A stretch of DNA of 64,000 bases from Roseimicrobium gellanilyticum. GTDB lineage: Bacteria; Verrucomicrobiota; Verrucomicrobiia; Verrucomicrobiales; Verrucomicrobiaceae. A model generated the notes under the pieces. It had not been told where the DNA came from, did not search any database, and worked only from the letters and a program-made list of their open reading frames with translations. The stretch's first letter is position 1. Each line of letters starts with the position of its first letter. Location of the stretch: contig NZ_QNRR01000012.1 in the NCBI RefSeq assembly GCF_003315205.1, positions 1 to 64,000 of the forward strand. Reading direction: 5' to 3'. Positions 8,039 to 16,550 of this stretch are shown one piece after another. The translations under genes and the position numbers were made by a program.

Positions 8039-9562
8039 TCACTCCCACTCAATGCTCGCCGGCGGCTTCGTGCTGATATCATACAGCACGCGATTCACAC
8101 CTTTCACGGAGTTGAGAATGCGATTGCTCGTATTGCGCAGCACCTGATACGGAAGCTCCACCCAGTCGGCGGTCATGGCATCTTCGCTGATGACCGCGCG
8201 CAAGGAGATAGCCTGCTCGTAGCTGCGTTCGTCACCCTTCACACCCACGGTCTTCACAGGGAGGAGTGCGGCATAGGCCTGCCAGGTCTTTTCATACCAG
8301 CCGGACTTGCGCAGCTCTTCCATGAAGATGGCATCGGCCTCGCGCGTCGAGGTGAGGCGCTCTTCCGTGATCTCGCCCGGCACGCGCACAGCGAGGCCAG
8401 GTCCGGGGAACGGGTGACGCCACAGGGCGCGGTGCGGGATACCCAGCTCAGCGCCGAGGGCACGCACTTCGTCCTTGAAGAGTTCTGCCAGAGGCTCGAT
8501 CACACGACCGGCTTCCTTGAGTTCCATCACGCGGTCCACACGGTTGTGGTGCGTCTTGATCTTGGAGGCGATGGAGCCGCTCGTGGCGCTCTCGATCACG
8601 TCCGGATACAGTGTGCCCTGCGCGAGCAGTTCCACGTGATCCGCCGCGCCGAAGAAGACATCCAGGAAGAGATTCCCGATGATCTTGCGCTTTTGCTCGG
8701 GGTCGGTCACGCCCTTCAGCGCGCCGAGGAACTGTGCGCTGGCGTCCACCACCTCGATGGGCACGCCCACCTCAGCGAACTGGGCCACCACGTCCTCGCG
8801 CTCATGTTTGCGCAGCAGGCCGTGATCCACAAAGATGCAGCGCTGCTTGATGCCCGCCTTGTGCAGGAGCACGGCGAGCACGGTGGAGTCCACCCCACCG
8901 GAAACACCGCAGAGCACTTCGCGTCCTGCCACTTCCTTGCGGATCTGCTCGAGCATCTGGTTCTTGAAATCCGTGATGCTGAACTTCGCCAGCTTGCCCT
9001 TGGCCAGGCTGAGGAAGTTCTCCAGAATCTTCGTGCCCTCGTGGGAGTGGGTCACTTCCGGGTGGAACTGGATGCCGTAGCACGCCTCGCCCCACTGCAG
9101 GGCCACCGGCACGCTGTCCTGGTTGGTGGCCACGACCTTGGTGCCCTCCGGGAGGTGCTGCACGGTATCGCTGTGGCTCATCCAGATTTGGGAGTCATGG
9201 GACAGCCCTTGGAAAAGGGTGCAGGGCTCACCGGTGATGAGGCGGGCGGGGCCGTACTCACGCGTCACACCGGGCTTCACGGTGCCACCATGCTTGATGT
9301 TCAGGAGCTGCATGCCGTAGCACACGCCCAGAACCGGCACTCCAAATGCCTTAAGCTTCTCAAAATCAACGTCAGGCGCATCCTTCTCCGAGGTGCTGCG
9401 GGGGCCACCGCTCAGGATGATGGCACCCGGGCCCTTCAGCTCGCCGAGCTTCTCAGGAGCGTAGAGGTGGGACACAAAACCCAGCTCGCGCACACGGCGC
9501 ACAATCAGCTGGCTGTACTGGGAGCCGTAATCAAGTACTGCGACTTCGCCTTCGGTGGTCAT
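8039..9562 (-). CDS. guaA: GMP synthase (glutamine-hydrolysing)
   Basis: 507 residues from ATG 9562 (MTTEGEVAVLDYGSQYSQ). An ATG at 9601 and a TTG further up are in frame but lie before the usual family start. It converts XMP to GMP using glutamine and ATP, in the cytoplasm. The N-terminal class I amidotransferase has the triad Cys81 (GVCYGMQ), His167 and Glu169 (FHPE). The ATP-pyrophosphatase domain has its PP-loop SGGVDST at 221-227. The C-terminal dimerisation domain ends with the canonical IEWE. Full length, no disruption. guaB is not in the window. Confidence 0.97.
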   Translation of the reverse strand: MTTEGEVAVLDYGSQYSQLIVRRVRELGFVSHLYAPEKLGELKGPGAIILSGGPRSTSEKDAPDVDFEKLKAFGVPVLGVCYGMQLLNIKHGGTVKPGVTREYGPARLITGEPCTLFQGLSHDSQIWMSHSDTVQHLPEGTKVVATNQDSVPVALQWGEACYGIQFHPEVTHSHEGTKILENFLSLAKGKLAKFSITDFKNQMLEQIRKEVAGREVLCGVSGGVDSTVLAVLLHKAGIKQRCIFVDHGLLRKHEREDVVAQFAEVGVPIEVVDASAQFLGALKGVTDPEQKRKIIGNLFLDVFFGAADHVELLAQGTLYPDVIESATSGSIASKIKTHHNRVDRVMELKEAGRVIEPLAELFKDEVRALGAELGIPHRALWRHPFPGPGLAVRVPGEITEERLTSTREADAIFMEELRKSGWYEKTWQAYAALLPVKTVGVKGDERSYEQAISLRAVISEDAMTADWVELPYQVLRNTSNRILNSVKGVNRVLYDISTKPPASIEWE

Positions 9563-9834
9563 AGATGGAAGGCGAAAGTCATTCGTTCGGATTCGGGCCA
9601 TGTCAAAGCGGAATCTTGGGGGAGTAGGCTGGGGTGGGCGCGGCAACTGCGGGAAAAGAGCGACTGCGCGTCCTTGGAGACATCCCTCCGGAGAAGACTC
9701 CCGCGAAAATCCAAGGCACCTTAACTACTTAATGATGACTTAGCCGCAGATGCGACTCGTAGTTTTTCCGTGCTTGCCAATGTGCCGGTTTTTCGTCAGG
9801 TTTGGCGCACCGAGTTCCAAGGGCCAAATCTACC

Positions 9835-10728
9835 ATGGCGGCGAAAGCGATTGCCTTCATCAACTTCAAGGGTGGCGTGGGAAAGACCGCGGCCACCGTG
9901 AACATCGGCGCGTGCCTCGCCTACTACCGGCGGAAGCGGGTGCTTATTGTGGATCTGGATGCCCAGTGCAACTCCAGCTTCTGGCTCATGCCGCCTCTCG
10001 TGTGGAAGGAGCACATCGGAAATGGGGAGCACTCGACCTATCAGCTTTTCCGGGATGCCATCATGAAGTCGAAGGAGTTCGACTTCGAGAAGGCGGTGCT
10101 CAAGGGCATGCCGCGCGCTACGGTGCCGCTCATCAAAGACCTGGACCTGCTGCCAGCAGCAGTGGAGCTCATCAAGGTCGAAGAACAGCTCCAGCAGAAC
10201 AAACACGCGAAGTTCTACGAATTCGTGGCCAAGGCGCTGAAGCCACAGTACGAGCGGTATGATTACATCCTCTTCGACTGCCCGCCGAACACCTATTCGG
10301 TGACAAAGAATGCCCTCTACGCGGCAGACTACTGCGTCATCCCCTACCTGCCGGACTTCCTTTCGCTCTCCGGTTTTCAGATTTTCGCGAAGCTGGTGGA
10401 TGACATCAGCGAACTTTACTCCTGGCAGAAATCCAGCCGTCACAAGACGAGCATCGCCGCGGTGCTGGTGAGTCACTACCGCACGGGATTGAAGGATCAC
10501 GACAAGAGCCTCGCTGACCTGCGCATCATGCTCTCCCTGCTGAAGTCCCAGGGACTCGTACATGCCAAGGCCGACCTGCTGGAGCCCCCCATCCGTCTGA
10601 GCAAGGACGTGGCGGAGTCCACGAACCAGCATCAGCCGGTCATCCTCACTGCACCCAACAGCATCGGAGCGGCAGACTACCACGACCTCGCCAAGGCCTT
10701 CGACGACCACTTCTCCAACCTGCCATGA
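9835..10728 (+). CDS. ParA/MinD-family ATPase
   Basis: 297 residues from ATG 9835 (MAAKAIAFINFKGGVGKT). A frame opening at 9802 adds 11 residues of no recognisable kind. Deviant Walker A KGGVGKT at 12-18, Walker A' DLDAQCN, Walker B-like DYILFDCPP. These mark a ParA-type ATPase that dimerises on DNA or another surface to position cargo. No parB-like gene or parS array follows; instead the stop overlaps by 4 bp (ATGA) the start of an unknown helical protein, implying translational coupling and a shared job. Chromosome partition is only one option; positioning of another complex is equally possible. Confidence 0.85.
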   Translation: MAAKAIAFINFKGGVGKTAATVNIGACLAYYRRKRVLIVDLDAQCNSSFWLMPPLVWKEHIGNGEHSTYQLFRDAIMKSKEFDFEKAVLKGMPRATVPLIKDLDLLPAAVELIKVEEQLQQNKHAKFYEFVAKALKPQYERYDYILFDCPPNTYSVTKNALYAADYCVIPYLPDFLSLSGFQIFAKLVDDISELYSWQKSSRHKTSIAAVLVSHYRTGLKDHDKSLADLRIMLSLLKSQGLVHAKADLLEPPIRLSKDVAESTNQHQPVILTAPNSIGAADYHDLAKAFDDHFSNLP

Positions 10729-11354
10729 ACGATCTCACTGCACGACTGCGCAAGCTTGCCGCGCTGCTGGAGGAAAAGGGCGCGGAGTTGGAAGGCAAAA
10801 GCTGGAACACCGCTGTGACCGGCTTCGGCAAGGCGCTCGCGAAATTCGAGGGCTCTGCCGAAGATGCCGCAAAAGGACTCGCTCCAGGGCTGCGGGATCT
10901 GGGCAAGCTCTTCGAATCACCCGACAAGAAATTGCTCGATGAGTCGGTGATGAAGAAGCTCTACAAGGAGATCCTCGACGCCAGAACGCCCAAGGACGTG
11001 ACCGCCGCGAAGATGCGGGCCGCATTTCTCACCGAAGTGAAGAAGCAAGGAGGCACCGCTGCGAAGAAAGCGCTGAACCTGGCGCAGGAGGTGATCTCCG
11101 AACTGAAAGCCCCGAAGGAAAAGCCCTCCAAGGAGGCGGATAAGCTTCGGCTAGAACTGCATCGCCTCGGCATGCTGGCGGATGATGACCAGCGCGAGTA
11201 TGAGCTGGCAAAACGTTTCAGCGACAAGGCAGATCTCAAGCGCCTGGCGCAGGCTGCGGGCCTGCCGGTGGCGAAGGATGCGAAGAGGCCTGCACTGGCG
11301 ACTGCCGTGCTGACTGCCGCGAAGCGGGTGGCGGCGCATACGGTGCCGGTCTAG
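10725..11354 (+). CDS. Unknown helical, lysine-rich partner of the ParA ATPase
   Basis: 209 residues, overlapping the ParA gene by 4 bp. I do not recognise the family. It is rich in Lys, Ala, Leu and Glu, predicted almost all helical, with no signal peptide or membrane segment and no cysteine. Residues 1-30 (LRKLAALLEEKGAELEGKSW) and 120-150 look amphipathic. The Lys-rich C-terminus (SDKADLKRLAQAAGLPVAKDAKRPALATAVLTAAKRVA) could contact nucleic acid and resembles a small SAP- or Rho_N-like helical pair. The coupling suggests it is the ParA cargo, adaptor or ATPase activator, replacing ParB. Confidence 0.7.
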   Translation: MNDLTARLRKLAALLEEKGAELEGKSWNTAVTGFGKALAKFEGSAEDAAKGLAPGLRDLGKLFESPDKKLLDESVMKKLYKEILDARTPKDVTAAKMRAAFLTEVKKQGGTAAKKALNLAQEVISELKAPKEKPSKEADKLRLELHRLGMLADDDQREYELAKRFSDKADLKRLAQAAGLPVAKDAKRPALATAVLTAAKRVAAHTVPV

Positions 11355-11445
11355 TCAGCAGCCGGTGCAGGGTTCAGAATAACAAACGAACGTATCCACC
11401 AGTAGAAAGCTCTTGGGTAAGGAGAATAGGCGACAGCCTCCTTCG

Positions 11446-11593
11446 GTAGGGTGCTGCTGCGTCGGCACCCTAATCAGGTGGGGCTCGGGGAGGTGCGGAG
11501 CGAATGGTGTTGCGTGCCCCCCAAGGTAAAAACACGCAGTTCCACACCACCTCCGCCCACGGAAGTTTGGGTGCCGACGCAGCAGCACCCTAC
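11446..11593. repeat. Inverted repeat with perfect 25-bp arms
   Basis: The 25 bases at 11446-11470 (GTAGGGTGCTGCTGCGTCGG...) are the exact reverse complement of 11569-11593, with a 98-bp centre. The gap 11355-11647 holds nothing else recognisable. No transposase. It lies between two gene ends (convergent genes), so a terminator role after mobile-type spread is possible. Confidence 0.85.
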
Positions 11594-11647
11594 CAGGATC
11601 CTGCAAGCGCTTGCCACGCGCTCACAGAATCTTCAACTCAGCTTCCG

Positions 11648-12019
11648 CTACACCGTAATCCTCAGCCCCACTATCTTCCCATCTAGAATGGTCAGCCGGT
11701 GCTTCAGCTCGATGGGACTGCCATCGAAGTTCCCGGATACCATGCCGGTGATGACGCACACGCAGCCGCTGTCTTCTTCCTTGTAGCTGTTAGGTTCGAA
11801 CATGGGCTGGTACTTTTGGTGGGCTTCTTCGATCCATGCGCGGATGGCGGCAGGGCCGTGGTGTTCATGACCTTCGTCGTGCACCACAGCATCAGGAGCG
11901 AAGAGGTCGGCGAAGGCCCCGTACTCCCGAGCGTTCATGTGCAGGACATAGGCGGCGGGCAGCGGCAGGAGCGAGAGGGCAGAGAGGAGCATCATGGCGG
12001 TATTCCGGTTGGGTTTCAT
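11648..12019 (-). CDS. SnoaL/NTF2-like small protein
   Basis: 123 residues from ATG 12019. From about residue 20 it follows a small SnoaL-like (NTF2 cone-fold) pattern: YVLHMNAREYGAFADLFAPDAVVHDEGHEHHGPAAIRAWIEEAHQKYQP. The family includes isomerases, hydrolases and ligand-binding proteins, so no reaction can be assigned. The first 18 residues are hydrophobic and could act as a signal, or the true start may be one of the Met codons at residues 9-10. No operon partner. Confidence 0.75.
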   Translation of the reverse strand: MKPNRNTAMMLLSALSLLPLPAAYVLHMNAREYGAFADLFAPDAVVHDEGHEHHGPAAIRAWIEEAHQKYQPMFEPNSYKEEDSGCVCVITGMVSGNFDGSPIELKHRLTILDGKIVGLRITV

Positions 12020-12131
12020 GACTCACGAGGTGGATTCGCAGGCATTCTCGCCCATCCCACTGACAGCCCTATGTCAGGAGGGGTTTGGGAAATTGCATAA
12101 CCCAGAAAGTAGTCCGCCGGGCTCCGGCGGG

Positions 12132-12776
12132 TCAGGTGAGTCCAAACGGCAACGTGACCCCCACCCGGCCATCAGAACCCAGAGTGACCCGGGTCGTCGA
12201 CACATTCGGAATCTTCGCCGATTGCTGCCACGCCCGGAATGCCGGCATGCTGCCTATCGCCTGCTCCAGTGAAGGGCAAAAGCACCGCCACAACACCGCG
12301 CGGATGAAAAACTCATGGCATACCAGCACCGCCTGCTGTGCCTGCCGCTTCTGAAGCCATCGCAAGGTGAACTCCACGCGCTCCATGAAATCCGCGAACG
12401 ACTCCGCCCCTTCTCCATCGCGATGGTCGGAATGACCACGGCTCCAGAATGCCTCGACCGCATGACGCCGGTCTTCGTTCGTGGTGCCACGCCACTGCGC
12501 TGGCGCCAGATACGTGAACTCCTGAATGGGCAGCGTCACTATCTCCACCCGCGGAAAGCGACGCAGCAAGGGTGCCGCAGTCTGCTGTGCCCGGAGAAAC
12601 GGCGACACCGCGATCACGGATGGCTTGAAAGGAAATGCCCTGCCGAATTCCTCCGCTTGTTGCAGCCCCAGTTCAGTCAACGGAATCGACCCCGGATCCT
12701 GTGTAACCAAACCCGCATTCCCCGCGCTCTCCGCGTGCCTGATGAAGAAAGCGTCAAAACCCATGCGCAAATCCAC
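12132..12776 (-). CDS. Histidine phosphatase family protein (phosphoglycerate mutase-like)
   Basis: 214 residues from GTG 12776, which overlaps by one base the TAG stop of aat (TAGTG on this strand); an ATG at 12764 is the alternative start. The phosphate pocket has FIRHAESAGN near the N-terminus (His14 as phospho-acceptor, RHA instead of RHG), the second arginine in SPFLRAQQTA, and the second histidine in VCHEFF. All pocket residues are present, so it is probably an active phosphatase. The substrate is unknown (small phosphoester or phosphoprotein). Probably translated from the aat message. Confidence 0.85.
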   Translation of the reverse strand: MDLRMGFDAFFIRHAESAGNAGLVTQDPGSIPLTELGLQQAEEFGRAFPFKPSVIAVSPFLRAQQTAAPLLRRFPRVEIVTLPIQEFTYLAPAQWRGTTNEDRRHAVEAFWSRGHSDHRDGEGAESFADFMERVEFTLRWLQKRQAQQAVLVCHEFFIRAVLWRCFCPSLEQAIGSMPAFRAWQQSAKIPNVSTTRVTLGSDGRVGVTLPFGLT

Positions 12777-13381
12777 TACCCCACAAACCTCACCTGCATC
12801 CCCACAGCCTTCTCCAGCAGGCGGAGGTATTCATCCCGCGGAATCTCCCGTCCGCCAAACATCGCGAGGTGGGGCGTAGTCCACTGGGTGTCGTGAAGGA
12901 TGAAGCCCTTCTGCTGGAGATGATCCATCAGCCAGATGAGGGAGGCCTTGGACCCGCCGGTGCGGCGGCTGAACATGGACTCGCCGAAGTACGCTCCGCC
13001 GATGGCCACGCCGTACAGGCCGCCGATAAGTTCATCCCCCTCCCAGGTCTCCACGGAGTGGGCGTAACCCAGCTTGTGCAGAAGCTCATAGCTCTGCATG
13101 ATCTCACGGGTGATCCAGGTCTCGCGTCGCTGCGCACAGCCCTGCAGGACCAGGGAAAATGCGGTATTCACCCGGACCTCAAGCTCCCGCTTGGCCAGCT
13201 CGGTGCGCGTACTGCGCGGCACCCGGAATTCATCGATGGGCAACACCCCCCGGGGATCTGGGGAGAACCACGAGAGCCGGCCATTTTCCATCCCCATGGG
13301 GAAAATGCCGTTGCAGTAGGCGCTGATCAGCAGTCGGGGTTCGAGTGCGGACACGTGTGGATTGGACGGGAAGAGGGACAC
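12776..13381 (-). CDS. aat: Leucyl/phenylalanyl-tRNA--protein transferase
   Basis: 201 residues from a GTG start at 13381. It transfers Leu or Phe from aminoacyl-tRNA to N-terminal Arg or Lys of proteins, marking them for ClpS/ClpAP degradation (N-degron pathway). Signature segments: LLISAYCNGIFPMG, WFSPDPRGVLP, TWITREIMQSYELLHKLGYAHSVE, GGLYGVAIGGAYFGESMFSR, SKASLIWL and DTQW. Length is slightly below the E. coli enzyme (234) at the N-terminus, as in many bacteria. Upstream of the phosphatase in what looks like a two-gene message. Confidence 0.95.
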   Translation of the reverse strand: MSLFPSNPHVSALEPRLLISAYCNGIFPMGMENGRLSWFSPDPRGVLPIDEFRVPRSTRTELAKRELEVRVNTAFSLVLQGCAQRRETWITREIMQSYELLHKLGYAHSVETWEGDELIGGLYGVAIGGAYFGESMFSRRTGGSKASLIWLMDHLQQKGFILHDTQWTTPHLAMFGGREIPRDEYLRLLEKAVGMQVRFVG

Positions 13382-13514
13382 CTGTGTTTGGTGTCTGGGA
13401 GTATGGTGGCGTTGAGTCGATCCCGCAACTTTCTGGATGGGGATGTGTGATGAGATGGGAGTCAGGGGGATGCGGGGACTGCATGAATGGCCGCAAAAGA
13501 ACGCAAAGGGATTC

Positions 13515-13682
13515 GGAGGTTAGGGCTTCTGCCCTGACGGTGGGCGTTGGGCCTTCTGGCCCGACAGATGAAGGCCTCACTAGGTTGCGGGTGTGCGGCG
13601 CATTGAGTTAGGACGCAGAACAGCTGTTGCTGTCAGGCCAGAAGGCCTAACGCCCACTGTCGGGCCGGAAGGCCCAACCTCC
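13515..13682. repeat. Inverted pair of REP-like units (GGAGGTTAGGC... family)
   Basis: A unit of about 53 bp at 13515-13567 is repeated in inverse orientation at 13630-13682 with about 85 percent identity, separated by 62 bp. Each unit contains two short hairpins of the type GGCCTTCTGGCC. The same family appears as another inverted pair at 15052-15176. The 375-bp gap 13382-13756 has no gene I can support; the rest of it is unremarkable and should hold the aat and coaD promoters. Confidence 0.85.
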
Positions 13683-13756
13683 TTCTTGAGATTTCCCTTT
13701 CCTCTCCCCTGCCGCGCTCTTTACTCTGGGGCCCCAGCAGCCCATCACCCGTTCCC

Positions 13757-14239
13757 ATGCGCAAAGGCATCTATCCCGGCAGTTTTGATCCCATCACCAA
13801 TGGTCATCTGGATGTGCTGGCACGGGCGGCACGGCTTTTTGACGAGCTTGTGGTCGCAGTGGCGCGGGACAACCAGAAGGCCAGCCTCTTCACCATGGAG
13901 GAACGCGTGGCCATGATTGAGGCCTCGGCGAAGGAGATGGGGCTGGAGAATGTGCGCGTGACCCTTTTCTCGGGTTTGCTTGTAGAGTTCGCCAAGGAAC
14001 AACAGGCCTGCGCGGTCGTGCGCGGTCTGCGGGCCATCTCCGACTTCGAGTTCGAGTTCCAGATGGCGCTCATGAACCGGAAGCTGGACCCGCAGGTGGA
14101 GACGATTTTCCTCACGCCCCGTGAAGAATTGACCTATATCAGCTCACGGATCGTAAAAGAAATAGCAAGACTTGGTGGAGACATCAGCGCCTTTGTGCCC
14201 GAAAGTGTGGCCAAGGCGTTGCGCAAGAAGCTCGGCTGA
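13757..14239 (+). CDS. coaD: Pantetheine-phosphate adenylyltransferase
   Basis: 160 residues from ATG 13757, standard length. Fourth step of CoA synthesis: ATP plus 4'-phosphopantetheine gives dephospho-CoA. Nucleotidyltransferase motifs YPGSFDPITNGH (TNGH at 14-17), the central RGLRAISDFEFEFQMALMNR, and the C-terminal YISSRIVKEIA are all intact. Cytoplasmic hexamer in known homologues. First gene of a run coaD-yceD-rpmF, with a 55-bp gap before yceD. Confidence 0.97.
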   Translation: MRKGIYPGSFDPITNGHLDVLARAARLFDELVVAVARDNQKASLFTMEERVAMIEASAKEMGLENVRVTLFSGLLVEFAKEQQACAVVRGLRAISDFEFEFQMALMNRKLDPQVETIFLTPREELTYISSRIVKEIARLGGDISAFVPESVAKALRKKLG

Positions 14240-14294
14240 AATGCCCCCTTCCCGCTCTCTCAGAGCCCCTTGTGAATCCCCGACCCTACCTGCC

Positions 14295-14786
14295 ATGAGC
14301 CTCCAATTTGACCCGAATACCCTGCCAGGCGACGGCCTGGACATCCAGGGCAGCCTGCCACCCAGCTTCTTTGACCTGGCGGAGAATGACCAGGCACGCC
14401 CGGTGACCCCGCTGGAGTACAATCTCCACGTGTCCAAGGACGAAGATGGCGAACTCTTCGTGACCGGGGAGGTCAGCGCCACCTTTGAGCTGCACTGCGG
14501 CCGGTGCCTGGAGCCCTTCCAGCTCCGCATCGAGCAGACCGATTTCGCCCACCAGATTCCTATGGAAAATGGTACACCAGACTTGACAAACCTACTAAGG
14601 GAGGACATCCTGCTGGCCCTTCCGACCTATCCGCGCTGTGAGACGGGCAACGTAACACCGCGCGAATGTCCGGCAGAGGGCAGATTCGACTCACCCACGG
14701 AACCCTCCGGAGACGAAGCTCCCGATGCCTCAGGCAAGAATACGTGGGAGGCCCTCGACCAGCTTACGAACCTTAAGAAAAACTAG
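14295..14786 (+). CDS. yceD: YceD/DUF177 family protein (23S rRNA accumulation)
   Basis: 163 residues from ATG 14295 (MSLQFDPNTLPGDG). The frame is open upstream but overlaps coaD. The family core is present: VTGEVSATFELHCGRCLEPF, with the conserved CxRCL, and the acidic segment LTNLLREDILLALPTYPRC. YceD proteins sit just before rpmF in most bacteria and are linked to ribosome/23S rRNA maturation. Only 3 bp separate it from rpmF. The C-terminal about 35 residues are acidic and low in complexity. Confidence 0.9.
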   Translation: MSLQFDPNTLPGDGLDIQGSLPPSFFDLAENDQARPVTPLEYNLHVSKDEDGELFVTGEVSATFELHCGRCLEPFQLRIEQTDFAHQIPMENGTPDLTNLLREDILLALPTYPRCETGNVTPRECPAEGRFDSPTEPSGDEAPDASGKNTWEALDQLTNLKKN

Positions 14787-14789
14787 ACC

Positions 14790-14975
14790 ATGGCCTGTCC
14801 GAAACGCAGAAAATCCAAGAGCAAGCAGAAGATGCGCCGCGGCGCCAAGCGCTGGAGCGCTCCCAAACTGCAGTCCTGCTCCTCCTGCGGCACCTCCAAG
14901 CCCGGCCACATCGTGTGCCCGTCCTGCGGCTACTACGGCGATCGCCAGGTCGAGACCATCGAAGCGGCAGCCTAA
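14790..14975 (+). CDS. rpmF: 50S ribosomal protein L32
   Basis: 61 residues from ATG 14790. It starts MACPKRRKSKSKQKMRRG, the typical basic L32 N-terminus, followed by a four-cysteine zinc ribbon (CSSCG...CPSCG) and a short tail. Zinc-binding form. It follows yceD at 3 bp and is followed by a clear intrinsic terminator. plsX, the frequent next gene in other bacteria, is absent. Confidence 0.97.
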   Translation: MACPKRRKSKSKQKMRRGAKRWSAPKLQSCSSCGTSKPGHIVCPSCGYYGDRQVETIEAAA

Positions 14976-15004
14976 ACAGCTCCCCTTTCTCGCAATCCCT
15001 TTTA

Positions 15005-15039
15005 AATCCCTGCAGTGCCACGCGCTGCGGGGATTTTTT
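15005..15039 (+). terminator. Rho-independent terminator after rpmF
   Basis: Stem AATCCCTGCAG (15005-15015) pairs with CTGCGGGGATT (15025-15035) with one G-U pair around a 9-nt loop, and runs directly into a T tract (15034-15039). It ends the coaD-yceD-rpmF transcript. Confidence 0.85.
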
Positions 15040-15051
15040 GTTGCTCAGGCA

Positions 15052-15176
15052 GGAGGTTAGGCGTCCTCGCCTGACAGCGGTGGTTGGGCCTCCGGCCTGA
15101 CCAATCTCACTCGAATACAGAATGACAGTCAGACCAGAGGTCTAACATCCACCGTCAGGCGGGACGCCTAACCTCC
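15052..15176. repeat. Second inverted pair of REP-like units
   Basis: The unit at 15052-15102 (starting GGAGGTTAGGCGTCCTCGCC) is mirrored by 15128-15176 (ending GCCTAACCTCC). A 25-bp AT-richer centre lies between. Same family as 13515-13682: two short hairpins per unit, paired head to head, beside gene ends. Confidence 0.85.
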
Positions 15177-15183
15177 TTACCGA

Positions 15184-16455
15184 TCACTTCTTCGCCCCGA
15201 TGCAGTACGCATACCGATCCGAGCGCAGAAAGACTTGGCCATCGGCTACAGCAGGACTCGCATTGGAAACAGCGTCGTCTCCAGCAATCACATTCGTAGC
15301 CAGCACTTCGAACTGCGGCTTCGCAGCGAGCACGACGGTACCAGAAGTACGTCCCACATAGTAGAGACGATCTCCTACCAGCAACGGCGAGGCATACCAG
15401 CGATCGCGCTTGGTTGGCATGGGTTGCTCGTAGACCACGTCGCCGGTTTTCGCGTCCATGCAGATGGCGATGCCGCGGGAGTCATTCACGATGTAAAGGT
15501 GGCCGTTGTGATACACCGGCGAGCCTACGTTGGAACCCTTCGCCTGTTTCCACAGCACGTGCGTGGCGGTGACATCCCCTTTCCCGCCAGCACGAATGGC
15601 CATGGACTGGCTGTTCGGCCCACCGGAGATGTAGATCACACCATCATGCGCCACGATCGTGGGGCACAACTCCGCAGCGCGAATCGCCTGGCAGGACCAC
15701 AGTTCTTCGCCGGTCTTGGGATTGAAAGCACGCAGCTTGCCGCTGGCATTCACCACGAGTTCATCATGCCCATCCACCTTCATGATTGTGGGCGTGTTCC
15801 ATGAGGCAGGAAAGCCACTCACGCTCCACACGGTTTTGCCGGTGCGGCGGTCGAGCGCAATGAGAGCATTGCTTTCATGAGCCGCATTCACGATCACGAG
15901 ATCGCCGTACAGCATGGGTGAGGTACCTACCCCCCACTCGTGCGCCTTTTCTCCGACACTGACTTCCCACACCTTGCGACCGTCCACGGTGAAAGCATGC
16001 ACACCGGCATTGCCGAGGAAGAAGAACACGCCCTGGCCATCGCTCACCGGCGTGCTGGAGGCATAGCCGTGCATGGTGATGTACTGGCCCTGGTAGGGCT
16101 TGTCGGAGTACGGTGACTTCACCTCGTGCTGCCACATGATTTTCCCGTCGCGACGGCTCAGGCAGATGGCGTGGCGCTTGAGATTGGAGAGGTCGCCTGG
16201 ATCACGCACGTCAGTACCGTAGCCGCTGTAGCTGGTGAGGAAGACTCGGTCGCCGACAACGATGGGGCTGGAGGAGCCGGGACCAGGCAGCTCGGTCTTC
16301 CAGAGCAGGTCGCTCTCGCTCCACTTCAGGGGCAGATTCGTGTCTGTCACCACGCCGTTTCCGGTAGGTCCGCGGAACTGGGGCCAGTCCGCAGCGTGCA
16401 GGCTGGGCGCGAAGACAGCGCTAAAACCGAGGAAAAGATACAGAAAGTGCTTCAT
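15184..16455 (-). CDS. Secreted PQQ-like beta-propeller protein
   Basis: 423 residues from ATG 16455 (MKHFLYLFLGFSAVFAPSLHA, a clear signal peptide); an upstream in-frame start at 16506 would put 17 residues before it. The mature part opens with ADWPQFRGPTGNG, and propeller blades repeat motifs such as ALDRRTGKTVWS and AFNPKTGEELWS. This group is annotated as PQQ-binding-like or BamB-like and is very common in Verrucomicrobia and Planctomycetes, often as periplasmic proteins of unknown role. No dehydrogenase catalytic domain or heme motif is visible, so enzymatic activity is doubtful. Confidence 0.85.
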   Translation of the reverse strand: MKHFLYLFLGFSAVFAPSLHAADWPQFRGPTGNGVVTDTNLPLKWSESDLLWKTELPGPGSSSPIVVGDRVFLTSYSGYGTDVRDPGDLSNLKRHAICLSRRDGKIMWQHEVKSPYSDKPYQGQYITMHGYASSTPVSDGQGVFFFLGNAGVHAFTVDGRKVWEVSVGEKAHEWGVGTSPMLYGDLVIVNAAHESNALIALDRRTGKTVWSVSGFPASWNTPTIMKVDGHDELVVNASGKLRAFNPKTGEELWSCQAIRAAELCPTIVAHDGVIYISGGPNSQSMAIRAGGKGDVTATHVLWKQAKGSNVGSPVYHNGHLYIVNDSRGIAICMDAKTGDVVYEQPMPTKRDRWYASPLLVGDRLYYVGRTSGTVVLAAKPQFEVLATNVIAGDDAVSNASPAVADGQVFLRSDRYAYCIGAKK

Positions 16456-16550
16456 GGAGAGGAACGAGCGCAGGGTTCCCGAAATCAACGGGCGATACCA
16501 CACCATTTATTTCGCCTCGGCAAAATATACCCGCAAATGCAGGCTAACCT

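Noticed and set aside
7718-8076. Short frames starting MGTRRSHS or MGTPRSHW in the gap before guaA
   Set aside because: They are translations of the inverted repeat arms in several frames, not genes.
11355-11606. 83-codon minus-strand frame over the 25-bp inverted repeat
   Set aside because: Its N- and C-terminal similarity to the opposite frame simply reflects the palindrome.
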